This document shows, piece by piece, positions 8,811 through 19,317 of a stretch of 33,208 bases of DNA. Origin of the DNA: Fidelibacterota bacterium CG1_02_48_14 (GTDB taxonomy: Bacteria > Fidelibacterota > UBA8477); NCBI GenBank assembly GCA_001872685.1, contig MNWS01000016.1, forward strand, positions 1-33,208, read 5' to 3'. The notes beneath the pieces were generated by a model. The model made no database searches. It was given only the letters and a program-made list of their open reading frames with translations, and had not been told where the DNA came from. The first letter of the stretch is position 1, and every line of letters starts with the position of its first letter. The position numbers and the translations under genes are program-made.

Positions 8811-9892
8811 TGTCCACACTCGACCGCTATATCCTGTCTGCCTTTTTACGCATCTTCGGACTGGTACTGGTTTCGTTAATTGGTGTCATTCTCATCGTGG
8901 ATTTCGTTGAGCACATTGACGCTTTTGTGGACCAGGGATTGACGCCGACACTCGTGGTTATTTACTACTTTTACAATTTACCTTCCTTCATTGATATGTC
9001 GCTGCCCATGTCCACGCTTCTGGCGACGGTATTCACACTGGGGACTCTTAATCGTAATTATGAAATTGCGGCATTAAAAGCCTGCGGAATTAGTTTATAT
9101 CGTATCACCCGGTCCCTGCTGTGGCTGGGTGTATTCCTCACCGTTTTCCAGTTTCTCTTTCAAAACTTCCTGGTGATGCCTTTTAACCACAAAAACAAAC
9201 AAATGGCGCGTGAATACCTCAAACCGGTGCGCACACCAACCGTCTTACGTGAGGTTATACGGCAGGATTTGAACGGGAATATTGTCGTCTTTTCCCAATA
9301 TTTCCCGAAGCAAAATCGCGGTGCAGAAGTAGCCATTTACAGCTTCAATGATTCCACGTTGCAGCAGCGCTGGGACTATGTCAGGATGAATTGGATCGAC
9401 TCGTTGGGTGTCTGGGAATATAAAAATGGTGTCCAACGAACTTTTTCCGCCGGGGGTGAAGTTGCCTTCGAAAAGCTACCGGAAGTAGGGAATGTCCCGT
9501 TGACACTCACACCCGGGGACATTGAAAAAGAGGAGATTCGACCAGATGAAATGAACATTTTTCAACTGGCAAAATTCATCGAAAAGAAGCGAATTCTCGG
9601 ACTGAATCCCCGACATTGGATAACGGATTTTCATTTCAAAATCGCGTTTATCTTTACCGGTTTTATCACCATTTTTCTGGGAATTTCTTTCGCGCTACAG
9701 GGATCGCGTGAGAATCTGGCTCCTGCGGTGGGGAAGAGTATTTTTGCGCTTTTCATCTACTACATATTCATTATGGGCGGGAAAAAAGTCGGCAATTCTG
9801 CCTCTTTTCACCCGGCCTACGCGGTCTGGGCTGGCAATTTTATTCTTTTATTTGTGGGCAGTTTTTTGTTTTGGCGAACGTCGAAACGCTAA
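8810..9892 (+). CDS. lptG: LptF/LptG family permease (YjgP/YjgQ), LptG-like
   Basis: MSTLDRYILSAFLRIFGLVL...NLPSFIDMSLPMSTLLATVFTLGTLNRNYEIAALKACGISLYRI; start overlaps the upstream stop (TAATG). Confidence 0.88.
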   Translation: MSTLDRYILSAFLRIFGLVLVSLIGVILIVDFVEHIDAFVDQGLTPTLVVIYYFYNLPSFIDMSLPMSTLLATVFTLGTLNRNYEIAALKACGISLYRITRSLLWLGVFLTVFQFLFQNFLVMPFNHKNKQMAREYLKPVRTPTVLREVIRQDLNGNIVVFSQYFPKQNRGAEVAIYSFNDSTLQQRWDYVRMNWIDSLGVWEYKNGVQRTFSAGGEVAFEKLPEVGNVPLTLTPGDIEKEEIRPDEMNIFQLAKFIEKKRILGLNPRHWITDFHFKIAFIFTGFITIFLGISFALQGSRENLAPAVGKSIFALFIYYIFIMGGKKVGNSASFHPAYAVWAGNFILLFVGSFLFWRTSKR

Positions 9893-11325
9893 CGCCCCGC
9901 AGGGGTTGTTGCGGCTGAGCGGAAAGGCTTCATCTTGCGGAATGAAGCACCCACTGCGAATTGAAATCCGGTAGCCGTGGTGAGAGAATAGCCGCCGTAC
10001 ATTCTAAGACCCAGACTGATGTCCGCCCATGAAGTCGCAAAACCAAATCCAAAGGACATTTCGGGACTAAATTCTCCACCCCAGGCAAGGCCGGTACGGA
10101 TGGGCAGGTATTTGAAATGGGTCACCTCGGTAGCAACGGACAAGCGCCATTGCTTGCGTGCGAAGTAATAATCAGTGAATCCGGTGGAAAGATCAAAATA
10201 GAGGGTCACTTCCGGATCAACAAAGTAGGCTACCCCCATGCGCAAGATCGCAGGGTAATTGCTGGAAAATTGACCGATGAGAGAGTCCGGAATCGCCTCG
10301 CTGGATTTTTGGAAAAGGCTGTCCGGGGGCAAATTAAAAAACCGACGAACATTCAGACTGTCCACCCAAAATTGATTGAGGGTTCCGGAGGTGTAGACAC
10401 CGGATTCGGTTGGAATCCCCAGCGTGCTGCGAATTGGGTAGAGTGCTTCGATCCAGTCAATATTCCGGTTGATGTAATTCCGGCGACCCCAGTAAATTTT
10501 TCCAACGACATTATTAATAGCCGCGCCAAACTGCCATTTATCCACCCGATCGGATGTGAATCCAAAGTCCAGAGCAATTCCATCGCCGCCGATTGCCTGG
10601 CGATTTTGGTAGAAAGATTGGCTGGTGATATACTGCTCACCTGTGTGGAAATACCCTCCGGAAGAATCAACCGCTGCGTAACCAATTCCCGCCAAATATT
10701 TGATGGTAAAGCCTACTTTGAATTCTGGAAATGGAATGGCGAACGAAAATCCCAAATGCTGAATGATGAGAATATCCTGTTTAAAGGACATGTCATAAGT
10801 AGAACCAACCGGATTTAACTCCAGGAGTAATTTGAAAAATGGGCTGGGCAGGTTGGATTCCCAAAATACCTGAATACCCGAGGTAATGGCATAATTCCCC
10901 CAGGAGAAATTCAGTCCCGGAAAACTCGTGTTCGAGCCCATGTCGAATACCAAACCACGCGATGGGATATAACCTTTCAGAAGTGTTTTATAGGTATAGT
11001 TCTGCCCGGGAACTCGCTGTTCCAGGTCCAGGGGTTCACCCGGTGTATCCGGGTCGCCTGTGAAAAACTGATTGTAGAGACTGAGTGTGATGAAATTATT
11101 GCGTATCAGAAAATTGGTATTGAGCAAACTCATGGAAAAGGGTACTTCCTCAACAAAACCGAGATTTGCCGGATTATACCCAACCGCATTATATCCCCGG
11201 GAAGCAATGGTATAGGTTCCACACAATCCAACGCCACGTGCGTCAATCAGCGGTTGTGCCACGAGGCTGCCAATGCTTATCACTGTCAGCGCGAGAAGGA
11301 CTTTGATGGTGCTATTATTGACCAA
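9889..11325 (-). CDS. Putative outer-membrane beta-barrel protein (DUF5723/PorV-like), FCB type
   Basis: Signal peptide, then DARGVGLCGTYTIASRGYNAVGYNPANLGF, alternating beta-strand-like pattern, aromatic C-terminal barrel segments. Confidence 0.65.
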   Translation of the reverse strand: MVNNSTIKVLLALTVISIGSLVAQPLIDARGVGLCGTYTIASRGYNAVGYNPANLGFVEEVPFSMSLLNTNFLIRNNFITLSLYNQFFTGDPDTPGEPLDLEQRVPGQNYTYKTLLKGYIPSRGLVFDMGSNTSFPGLNFSWGNYAITSGIQVFWESNLPSPFFKLLLELNPVGSTYDMSFKQDILIIQHLGFSFAIPFPEFKVGFTIKYLAGIGYAAVDSSGGYFHTGEQYITSQSFYQNRQAIGGDGIALDFGFTSDRVDKWQFGAAINNVVGKIYWGRRNYINRNIDWIEALYPIRSTLGIPTESGVYTSGTLNQFWVDSLNVRRFFNLPPDSLFQKSSEAIPDSLIGQFSSNYPAILRMGVAYFVDPEVTLYFDLSTGFTDYYFARKQWRLSVATEVTHFKYLPIRTGLAWGGEFSPEMSFGFGFATSWADISLGLRMYGGYSLTTATGFQFAVGASFRKMKPFRSAATTPAGR

Positions 11326-14242
11326 AGAGCGGTCCTGACTTCAGTACAAATTCAATATAGGATGAGACCCGGATACCTGCCGCCGCCGTCAAAAGCGCCG
11401 GGTAGGGTATGGATTCCAGTCTGAATTTTGTCGCAATAAAATGATCTCTGTCGTCCAACAACCATCCCAGTTCGCCATAAGGTGATGTGTCGTAAATGAG
11501 CAGAAGCTGGGTGTTGTCCGGACTCAGGGTCAATTGGTACAATGTATCACTCACGGTTGGGGCTGGAATATTGGTAATGACGAGGGCATCCTCTACCGAG
11601 GTAAACGGCTGATCAACAGCAATGGCCAGCGTGAATGTATCCAGCAGTGCAAATTGATGATGGACGAAAGTGCCAAAGGTGGAATCCGGACTGGTGTCGG
11701 TAATATTGAAGTCGGCTGAATTCTCAAATGTGACGAAACCATCCTGGCCGGGCAGAACAATTCCAGTCAGGGAATCAACCATCCCACCCTGCAATTGCAC
11801 TGAAAACATGGGAATATTGGGATGCATGATCAGTGTGTCGAGGTTCAGCTCCAGCGTGTCCACCTCTCCATCGTCATTGAGGTCGGCGCTTACAAGCACC
11901 TTATTTTGAACCGAGTTGTAGAACGGAAAATATTTGAGATCGGAAACGAGCATCTGCAACACGCCATTCAAACCACTCTGATTGGTGATGGTTGTGATCA
12001 TGCGAGAACTCTGGAGCATGTCCGATTGATCCGGGATGGAATCTGTCCCTACGAGTTTTTCCCGCATACCCTGATCAATGGGAGCGACTTTCGAGAATTG
12101 GCCCGGCATAAATTCAATACCATTGGGATCAACATCAAAATAAAATGGCACCTCCACCCGCCAGGTTCCCCAGAGTTTGGCGCCCAGTGTAATGGTGGAT
12201 AATCCACTTCGATCAATCTTGGCGGCGCCACCAACCATCACGGCCGTCGGAACAATCTTAAATAAATCCGTGATCGCTTCGCCGGGCTGGAAATGCTGCA
12301 CTTCGGAGGTCTGACCATTATACGTGCGCTGTACCGCCGAGCGGTTCAGACGAATGGTGGTGTGTGCCGGCAAACCCAAGTCACCTCCGGCAACAATCAC
12401 CGAATCCTTATTCAAACTCACCTGCGCCGTATCAGTGGCATTAACACCGGTTACCAAAAGTCCCAGTCCCGGGGCGACCTGGAGCTCGTTATAAACGTCC
12501 AGCGTCAGGATAACATCGGCAAAACTAACACCGGTAAAACCAGGCATGCTGATTGGAATAGACTGATCGCTCAGCGCAAAGCCAATATCAAAGTATCCGG
12601 AGAGGTCGTTGAATTGAATCGCTGCAACATTAACGGATCCGGTGAGCGATAATGAATCCTGTGTCAAATCGAGGGTCGTTACACCACCGCCCCCCATAAT
12701 CACCTCTGTCAGCACGCTTAGTGTATCAATGGGCTCGCCGGTGGTATTCGGACTTTTCAGAAAATAGCCATTCAAAACTATTGTATCGTTGATGGTTGTA
12801 TTTTGGGGAACAGTGATGGTATCCGTGAGGTATGTTGCCGCATCCAGCGTGGCATAAAAATTTTGCATGTGCATGATGATCTGAATGTCTGTCCCCAAGC
12901 TATTCGAGATGCTCATGACAATTCGGTTGGTGTCTGGCGACGCAATATTGTCTTTCACCTCGGCGGAGACCAAGCTGATTTGAAATGTCGTGCTGTCACC
13001 GGTTGCCGGATCCGCACTGGTGGTGGTTGTATTAAAGGGCAAAACCGTGGGCTGTGAGACATCCTGAAAGACGACATCAGCGCTGAGGAACTGATTGATA
13101 CTGACGGTAAATCCATAACGGACATATGGATCGATGCCTTGCAGAAACGTAAGTGTCTGGCCGATTGAGGCGGGTATATATCCCCGGAATTCGACGATGA
13201 GACTATCGTAAAGCGTGACACCCGCCAGATCGGTCCGGATGCTGTCCGGAACCTGGTTCAAATGAAAATAGGGTGAAATCTGGGCGAATTGATGATCATG
13301 CAGCGTGATGGTGTCGCCGGAAGCTTTTTTGGTATAGACACGCAGGTCGTAATCATTGATTGGCACAGGCATCTGGTTGGAGATGAGTGACTCGATGTAG
13401 CCTTGCCCGATCGTTACCGATTCAAAACTCTGGATAGCGCTATTCTCGCCGAGTGATGCCGGATCCGGTAACACACCAACGGCTTGCCGGACGGCCGGTA
13501 ATGCGATTTGGGGGACATTAATGGTATCGGTGATGGTGTACCTAAGTGTATCAGCATAGATGGCAAAATTGGCATCGCACTGTGTCACAAAATCCGGTGT
13601 TGAAATCTGCTGAAAAGTATAGCTGGTATCAATGCGGGTATAACCTGGAATCTGAACATCCGAGTCACGGTTAAGATCGGTGGGATCGCTGCCGAATGTG
13701 AATTTGATGGTGTCGTTGACGACGGTCGTGGGTTCAGCACATGTTGCGCGTGGAATGGAAATGGGAATAGCGGGAGGTCCCAGGTTCACCATTTGCATTA
13801 AATAAATCATCGAATCAATACCCACATGGATGCTTTCGGGCAACTGACTACGCAGAGCGATGGGGCCCACCCCAAATGGCAACGGTGCCTGTTCCGGAAC
13901 CCGAAAGATATTGGTGGGAATATTCAAAGTGTCCAGCAAACCTTCTACTGCCAAGTAAATGCCGCCCGGGTAATTGCCGGCTACTGAATCGACCGGAATA
14001 TCCATGATACCGTCTGAGTTGGTGTCTGCAGAATCAGCGTATACATAGATCAGATTAGCGCTATCAACCAGTCCGTCAAATCCATAACGCTGATTGATGA
14101 GGGGCATGGTAAGTGTCATATTCCAGGTGGGTGCCTGAAATTTTCCCGGAAGTTGGAATTCACACTGGAGCACCGTAATCAACCAGATCAGGCTGGTGAC
14201 GATGGCTGTTCGCTTGGCTGATTTATTTAGATCAAGTGGCAA
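11315..14242 (-). CDS. Large secreted protein, probable lipoprotein; function unknown
   Basis: 975-aa ORF; hydrophobic N-terminus ending ...LITVLQC (lipobox-like); beta-rich; Ca-loop-like DTNSDGIMD and DLNDDGEVDTLE; 11-nt overlap with the downstream OMP gene. Confidence 0.75.
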   Translation of the reverse strand: MPLDLNKSAKRTAIVTSLIWLITVLQCEFQLPGKFQAPTWNMTLTMPLINQRYGFDGLVDSANLIYVYADSADTNSDGIMDIPVDSVAGNYPGGIYLAVEGLLDTLNIPTNIFRVPEQAPLPFGVGPIALRSQLPESIHVGIDSMIYLMQMVNLGPPAIPISIPRATCAEPTTVVNDTIKFTFGSDPTDLNRDSDVQIPGYTRIDTSYTFQQISTPDFVTQCDANFAIYADTLRYTITDTINVPQIALPAVRQAVGVLPDPASLGENSAIQSFESVTIGQGYIESLISNQMPVPINDYDLRVYTKKASGDTITLHDHQFAQISPYFHLNQVPDSIRTDLAGVTLYDSLIVEFRGYIPASIGQTLTFLQGIDPYVRYGFTVSINQFLSADVVFQDVSQPTVLPFNTTTTSADPATGDSTTFQISLVSAEVKDNIASPDTNRIVMSISNSLGTDIQIIMHMQNFYATLDAATYLTDTITVPQNTTINDTIVLNGYFLKSPNTTGEPIDTLSVLTEVIMGGGGVTTLDLTQDSLSLTGSVNVAAIQFNDLSGYFDIGFALSDQSIPISMPGFTGVSFADVILTLDVYNELQVAPGLGLLVTGVNATDTAQVSLNKDSVIVAGGDLGLPAHTTIRLNRSAVQRTYNGQTSEVQHFQPGEAITDLFKIVPTAVMVGGAAKIDRSGLSTITLGAKLWGTWRVEVPFYFDVDPNGIEFMPGQFSKVAPIDQGMREKLVGTDSIPDQSDMLQSSRMITTITNQSGLNGVLQMLVSDLKYFPFYNSVQNKVLVSADLNDDGEVDTLELNLDTLIMHPNIPMFSVQLQGGMVDSLTGIVLPGQDGFVTFENSADFNITDTSPDSTFGTFVHHQFALLDTFTLAIAVDQPFTSVEDALVITNIPAPTVSDTLYQLTLSPDNTQLLLIYDTSPYGELGWLLDDRDHFIATKFRLESIPYPALLTAAAGIRVSSYIEFVLKSGPLFGQ

Positions 14243-14353
14243 TTTGTCCCGATGCTTCCAGAAATGTCGCTATGAGCTATTCGTTTGATGGTTGCGCTAA
14301 AGATAATAATTATTTTGCCGCATTAAAGCACCACATTCACTGCTAATGACCTG

Positions 14354-14387
14354 TGGCTCAACCATTTTGGCGATTGATTTTGAGCCA
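14354..14387. repeat. Inverted repeat TGGCTCAA...TTGAGCCA
   Basis: 8-bp perfect arms in the ahcY / 975-aa gene intergenic region. Confidence 0.6.
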
Positions 14388-14412
14388 TTAATGAAGGGAT
14401 AGGCATAATGAT

Positions 14413-14442
14413 ACAAACGCCCGGCGGGAACCAGGCGTTTGT
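14413..14442 (-). terminator. Candidate terminator of the metK-ahcY unit
   Basis: 9-bp perfect arms ACAAACGCC / GGCGTTTGT with 12-nt loop just downstream of the ahcY stop; weak T-tract. Confidence 0.5.
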
Positions 14443-14470
14443 CAGTCACTATCTTCGTAAATATCTGTTT

Positions 14471-15817
14471 TTAATAGCGATAATAGTCCGGTTTGTAGGG
14501 ACCTTTTTTGTCAATCCCCAGGTAATCAGCCTGTTTATCAGAAAGTTGCGTCAGATGCACACCCAGTTTATCGAGATGCAGACGGGCAACTTCTTCGTCC
14601 AGTGCTTTGGGCAGGACGTAAACTTTACCGGTTTCGTACCTGCCGTCATTCTGCCAAAGAGCCATCTGAGCCAGAACCTGGTTTGTGAAGGAATTGCTCA
14701 TGACAAAACTGGGATGACCGGTGGCATTACCAAGGTTTACCAGGCGACCCCGGGACAACAGAATGATCGAGTGACCGTCAGGAAAGATAAATTTATCAAC
14801 CTGTGGTTTGATATTTTCCTCAACGATGGCTTTATCATTCACCAATCCAGCCACATCAATCTCCAGATCAAAATGGCCGATATTACAGACAATTGCCTGA
14901 TCTTTCATTCTTGCCATGTGATCTTTGGTAACGATGTCCCGATTGCCGGTGGCGGTAACAAAAATATCGCCGCTGCTGCAAGCTTCTTCCATGGTGACGA
15001 CCTGGTAACCTTCCATGGCAGCCTGTAGAGCACAGATGGGGTCGATTTCGGTGACCAAGACCCGGGCACCAATGCTACTCATGGACTGAGCGCAACCTTT
15101 GCCAACATCACCATAACCGGCCACGACAACGATTTTGCCGGCGACCATGACATCCGTGCCGCGCTTGATGCCGTCAGCAAGGGATTCACGGCATCCGTAC
15201 AGATTATCGAATTTACTCTTGGTAACCGAATCATTCACATTGATGGCCGGAAACTTCAATTCGCCGGTTTCCATCATCTGATAAAGCCGGTGAACTCCTG
15301 TGGTGGTTTCCTCTGAAACGCCCTTAATCGTATCCCACATGTGAGTATGATCGCGCTGAACGACCAGCGTCAAATCACCACCATCGTCCAAAAGCAAATT
15401 CGGGCCTGCTCCGTCCGGCCAGGCTAATGTCTGGTCAACGCACCACCAATACTCTTCCTCAGTCTCACCTTTCCAGGCGAACACGGGAACACCGGTGACA
15501 GCTAATGCGGCGGCAGCATGATCCTGAGTTGAGAAAATGTTACAGCTCGACCACCGGACCTCTGCGCCCAGCTCAACCAATGTTTCCACTAAAACCGCGG
15601 TTTGTACAGTCATGTGGATGCATCCGGAAATACGAGCGCCCTTGAGCGGTTTATGCTCACCATATCGTTCCCGAAGTGCCATTAAACCCGGCATTTCTTT
15701 CTCGGCGATTTCTATTTCTTTGCGCCCAAATTCAGCCAGTTTGATGTCGGCAACCTTATAATCGGCTGTTTTGGCTTTTGTCTGTGCTGGCTTGGGGGCT
15801 GTCAATATTTGAGACAT
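14471..15817 (-). CDS. ahcY: Adenosylhomocysteinase
   Basis: [61 protein letters not shown]-terminal KPDYYRY. Confidence 0.98.
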   Translation of the reverse strand: MSQILTAPKPAQTKAKTADYKVADIKLAEFGRKEIEIAEKEMPGLMALRERYGEHKPLKGARISGCIHMTVQTAVLVETLVELGAEVRWSSCNIFSTQDHAAAALAVTGVPVFAWKGETEEEYWWCVDQTLAWPDGAGPNLLLDDGGDLTLVVQRDHTHMWDTIKGVSEETTTGVHRLYQMMETGELKFPAINVNDSVTKSKFDNLYGCRESLADGIKRGTDVMVAGKIVVVAGYGDVGKGCAQSMSSIGARVLVTEIDPICALQAAMEGYQVVTMEEACSSGDIFVTATGNRDIVTKDHMARMKDQAIVCNIGHFDLEIDVAGLVNDKAIVEENIKPQVDKFIFPDGHSIILLSRGRLVNLGNATGHPSFVMSNSFTNQVLAQMALWQNDGRYETGKVYVLPKALDEEVARLHLDKLGVHLTQLSDKQADYLGIDKKGPYKPDYYRY

Positions 15818-15820
15818 GCG

Positions 15821-16984
15821 TTATTTTCCTTTCAGGAAGCTTTTGATTTCTTCGACCTTATCAGTCTGCTCCCAGGGGAACTCGGAACGACCAAAATGTC
15901 CATAGGCGGCTGTTTTACCGTATAGTGGCCGCTTGAGTTTAAAATGATCGATGATTCCCCGGGGTTTGAGTGGGAATAACTCACGCACCATCGTGGTTAA
16001 TAGCGTTGGATCATATTTTTTGTCCCCATGTGTATCAATGTAAACGGAGACGGGTTCTGCAACGCCGATTGCGTAAGCTAATTGCACCGTACAGCGATGG
16101 AGTACGCCCGCTGCAACGATATTTTTTGCGATATAGCGTGCCATGTAGGCTGCAGACCGATCGACTTTCGATGGATCTTTTCCCGAGAAAGCGCCACCAC
16201 CATGAGGGGCAGAACCGCCATAGGTATCAACAATAATTTTCCGACCGGTTAATCCGGTGTCGCCCATAGGTCCACCAACGACAAAACGGCCCGTGGGATT
16301 GATGTAAATTTTGGCTGTGTTGTAATTAATGAGGTGAGCAGGAATCACTGGTTTGATCACATGTTCCATTATGTCGCGACGCATCTCCGTTTCCACATCA
16401 ATGTCTTCTTCGTGCTGGTTGGAGATGACGATGGTGGTGACAGCTTCTGGTTTATGCGTTTCAGAATTGTATTGGACCGTAACCTGGGCTTTGCCATCGG
16501 GACGCAGGTAGGGAATCACGCCGCTTTTCCGAACCTCAGCCAGACGGGAACAGATTTGATGGGACAATTGCAATGGCATGGGCATTAATTCCGGGGTTTC
16601 ATTCACAGCGTAACCAAACATCATGCCCTGGTCACCCGCCCCTTGTTCATGATCACCCGTTTCATCCACACCCTGGGCAATATCCCCAGACTGCTTATTG
16701 ATGGTGGTGATGACTGAACAGGTATGATAATCAAATCCCATTGAAGCGTTGGTATAGCCGATGCGTTTGATGATGCCCCGGGTAATTTTGGTGATGTCCG
16801 CATAACGGGAAGTTGTGATTTCACCCCCCACCAATACCAAACCGGTGGTGACAAAAGTTTCGCAGGCTACCCGGGCTTCAGGATCTTTTGATAAGATTTC
16901 GTCTAAAATTCCATCCGATATTTGGTCAGCAATTTTGTCTGGATGACCCTCGGTGACAGATTCAGATGTAAACAAATACGACAT
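15821..16984 (-). CDS. metK: S-adenosylmethionine synthase
   Basis: [62 protein letters not shown]. Confidence 0.98.
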   Translation of the reverse strand: MSYLFTSESVTEGHPDKIADQISDGILDEILSKDPEARVACETFVTTGLVLVGGEITTSRYADITKITRGIIKRIGYTNASMGFDYHTCSVITTINKQSGDIAQGVDETGDHEQGAGDQGMMFGYAVNETPELMPMPLQLSHQICSRLAEVRKSGVIPYLRPDGKAQVTVQYNSETHKPEAVTTIVISNQHEEDIDVETEMRRDIMEHVIKPVIPAHLINYNTAKIYINPTGRFVVGGPMGDTGLTGRKIIVDTYGGSAPHGGGAFSGKDPSKVDRSAAYMARYIAKNIVAAGVLHRCTVQLAYAIGVAEPVSVYIDTHGDKKYDPTLLTTMVRELFPLKPRGIIDHFKLKRPLYGKTAAYGHFGRSEFPWEQTDKVEEIKSFLKGK

Positions 16985-17045
16985 TAATTGTTCTCCTAAG
17001 ATTTTCTGATTTCAAGGTAAAAGGATAATGACTGCGATGGCGATG

Positions 17046-18020
17046 TCAATAGGATTTAAGTTCGGAAAAATCACCAATATTGAGTGTCCGGGCCGCCTCC
17101 TGAACAATCGCACTGTCCCCGATCAGGGAATCTTTGAGTACGACATTCTCCACGGTTGCGTACCGACCAACAATGACATTTGCCAGCACGGCATTCCGGA
17201 TGACCGCGTTCCTGGCGATGGTGACATTGGGACCGATTACGCAATTTTCAACATCGGCATCGGGGTGGATAAACACCGGTTGATGCTGAATAACCGAGGG
17301 CAGGTTGTTGTGAGTCTGGATGGTGGACAGGAGGAATTTATGAGACGCCAGAAGTGATTCTTTCGTCCCGCAATCATACCAGCCACTGATGGTTTTTGTC
17401 CGGATTTCTTCCCCGTCCGCGATCATCAATTGCAGCGCATCCGTGAGTTGATATTCGCCCTTGGTTGTAATGCCTTCAGAAATGGTTCGCTCGATCGCGC
17501 GTTTTAGAATGCCCTGGTTTTTGATGAAATACAAGCCAACCAACGCCAGATTTGACCGCGGCGCGTCGGGTTTCTCAACCAAACGGGTCACGCGACCATT
17601 CTCGATCTCAGCAACACCAAACCGGCGGGGATCCTCTACCGGCACAACCGCCAAAGTGGTCTGGTTCAGATTCAGGAATTGTTTAAAATCCAAATCGAAG
17701 ATCGTGTCACCGAGAATGATTAAAACCGGCTCATCTGAATCACTTAGCCCTTGAAGGACAGCGTGTCCCAAACCGGATCGCTCAACCTGGAGTGGAAAAT
17801 TGGGTTTTAATGAACTGTAATGCAGATCCACATATTTTTCGACCTGATCATTTTTGTAACCCACAACGATTTCCAAATGGGTTACGCCGGCGGCCGATAT
17901 GGCATCAATAATGTGACCGATAATCGGTTTCCCGGCCAGATTGATCATGACCTTGGGAACCAGAAGCGTATGGGGGCGCAGGCGTTTGCCGATACCTGCT
18001 GCGGGGATGATTGCCTTCAA
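17046..18020 (-). CDS. Sugar-phosphate nucleotidyltransferase with left-handed beta-helix-like C-terminus
   Basis: MKAIIPAAGIGKRLRPHTLLVPKVMINLAGKPIIGHIID; hexapeptide-like tail (VIGPNVTIARNAVIRNAVLANVIVGRYATVENVVL). Confidence 0.9.
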   Translation of the reverse strand: MKAIIPAAGIGKRLRPHTLLVPKVMINLAGKPIIGHIIDAISAAGVTHLEIVVGYKNDQVEKYVDLHYSSLKPNFPLQVERSGLGHAVLQGLSDSDEPVLIILGDTIFDLDFKQFLNLNQTTLAVVPVEDPRRFGVAEIENGRVTRLVEKPDAPRSNLALVGLYFIKNQGILKRAIERTISEGITTKGEYQLTDALQLMIADGEEIRTKTISGWYDCGTKESLLASHKFLLSTIQTHNNLPSVIQHQPVFIHPDADVENCVIGPNVTIARNAVIRNAVLANVIVGRYATVENVVLKDSLIGDSAIVQEAARTLNIGDFSELKSY

Positions 18021-18980
18021 CTACTTTTTTCCTCCAAACATATCTACACGAACTTCAACGGATTCCAGATATTTTGCCGGGTTATCCCGAACATCAGCAA
18101 TCAGACTGTCCACACTCACCATGACGGTGCTCAATAGTTGATAGAGCGAATCGGAAGAGATCATTTTACTGAAAGAATTATTCGGACTCTGAATCTGTTC
18201 CAGCAGCGTCTTAAGACTAACACTCACGCCATCAATTGTTGCCAGGGTTGTCTCGAGGCGTGAACGGTTGGATTTGACAATGTCCTGGAGTTCAGCGCTG
18301 GAATTCTTGAGATTATCCACAATTGCCACGACATCTGATCGTTTTTCCACCGTAAGCGAATCGAGTCTTTCAGCCATCATTCTCAAGGCGTGGGAGCCGG
18401 GACGAATCTCATCTTCGAGTATGGAATTGAGGTTTCGGATCGTTACCCGAATTTCCTTGAAGCCGGGGCTTATTTCATCGTTGATCAACTTATTGGTGTT
18501 GCGACTAATATCATCCAGATTACGCACGACGCCGTCAATTTTGGTAGTGATGGAGCCGAAACTTTCCATGAGATCTTCTATTCCACCGGCAAAACTGCCC
18601 CGGAATATGCCATTCTCATGCAATTCAATGCCGCTGTGTCCGGGATTAACTTCAATCTTTTTGCTGCCCAGTAATTCCTGATTGACGATCATACCCGCGG
18701 CGTCCTGATAAATGATAATATCCTTGTCCACGGCGATAATCACATCCACCGAATCTTTGTGGACGATGAAATCACTGACGATTCCTTTCGGCACACCACT
18801 CACCGTAACAGGATTCCCCTCCTCCAGACCACTGGCCCGGCTAAAGCGAACCGTGTAATAATTTCTCGCTGAAAAAATGTGGTACTTATTCCCCCACATC
18901 ACACCAAAGATGGTGAGGACGATAATGAAAATCATTACCGTCCCAACGATGATTTCTAATTTTCGTTCTTCACGTCGCAT
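18021..18980 (-). CDS. MlaD/MCE family protein
   Basis: Single N-terminal TM, MCE domain (YYTVRFSRASGLEEGNPVTVSGVPKGIVSDF), coiled-coil-like C-terminal half. Confidence 0.9.
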   Translation of the reverse strand: MRREERKLEIIVGTVMIFIIVLTIFGVMWGNKYHIFSARNYYTVRFSRASGLEEGNPVTVSGVPKGIVSDFIVHKDSVDVIIAVDKDIIIYQDAAGMIVNQELLGSKKIEVNPGHSGIELHENGIFRGSFAGGIEDLMESFGSITTKIDGVVRNLDDISRNTNKLINDEISPGFKEIRVTIRNLNSILEDEIRPGSHALRMMAERLDSLTVEKRSDVVAIVDNLKNSSAELQDIVKSNRSRLETTLATIDGVSVSLKTLLEQIQSPNNSFSKMISSDSLYQLLSTVMVSVDSLIADVRDNPAKYLESVEVRVDMFGGKK

Positions 18981-18982
18981 GC

Positions 18983-19270
18983 TTAGGTCCGAAATTTACT
19001 TTTATATTTTTTAATCTGTCGAATCATTTTCTTTACAACAAAATCCGTGGATTTGGTAAGATCGTCACTCTTTTCTGACGCAGAAAGTTGGTCGCCCGGA
19101 ACGCTCACCAATAGCTCAGCGCCATACTCCAAATCTGTGATTTTTTCCAGGATAACCTTGCAACTGGTGATGCGGTCACTGAATTTTTCTAACTTGGCGA
19201 CTTCGTTGGTAACATAAGAATTGGTTTTTTCTGAAATGTCGAAATGACGAGCGACGATGTCTACTTTCAT
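18983..19270 (-). CDS. hpf: Ribosome hibernation promoting factor / RaiA family (short form)
   Basis: 95 aa; VDIVARHFDISEKTNSYVTNEVAKLEKFSDRITSCKVILEK pattern. Confidence 0.88.
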   Translation of the reverse strand: MKVDIVARHFDISEKTNSYVTNEVAKLEKFSDRITSCKVILEKITDLEYGAELLVSVPGDQLSASEKSDDLTKSTDFVVKKMIRQIKKYKSKFRT

Positions 19271-19317
19271 GTTATCCTCCTTGGATTGTTAAAGGGTGTT
19301 CACTACCGAATTTTCTT

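Noticed and set aside
10117-10818. 233-aa plus-strand ORF
   Set aside because: Antisense to the outer-membrane protein gene 9889-11325; no signal or domain.
14408-15028. 206-aa plus-strand ORF
   Set aside because: Antisense shadow of ahcY.
16985-17045. Possible SAM riboswitch upstream of metK
   Set aside because: The gap to the upstream nucleotidyltransferase gene is only about 60 nt, too short for the known SAM-I architecture, and no matching stem pattern was seen.
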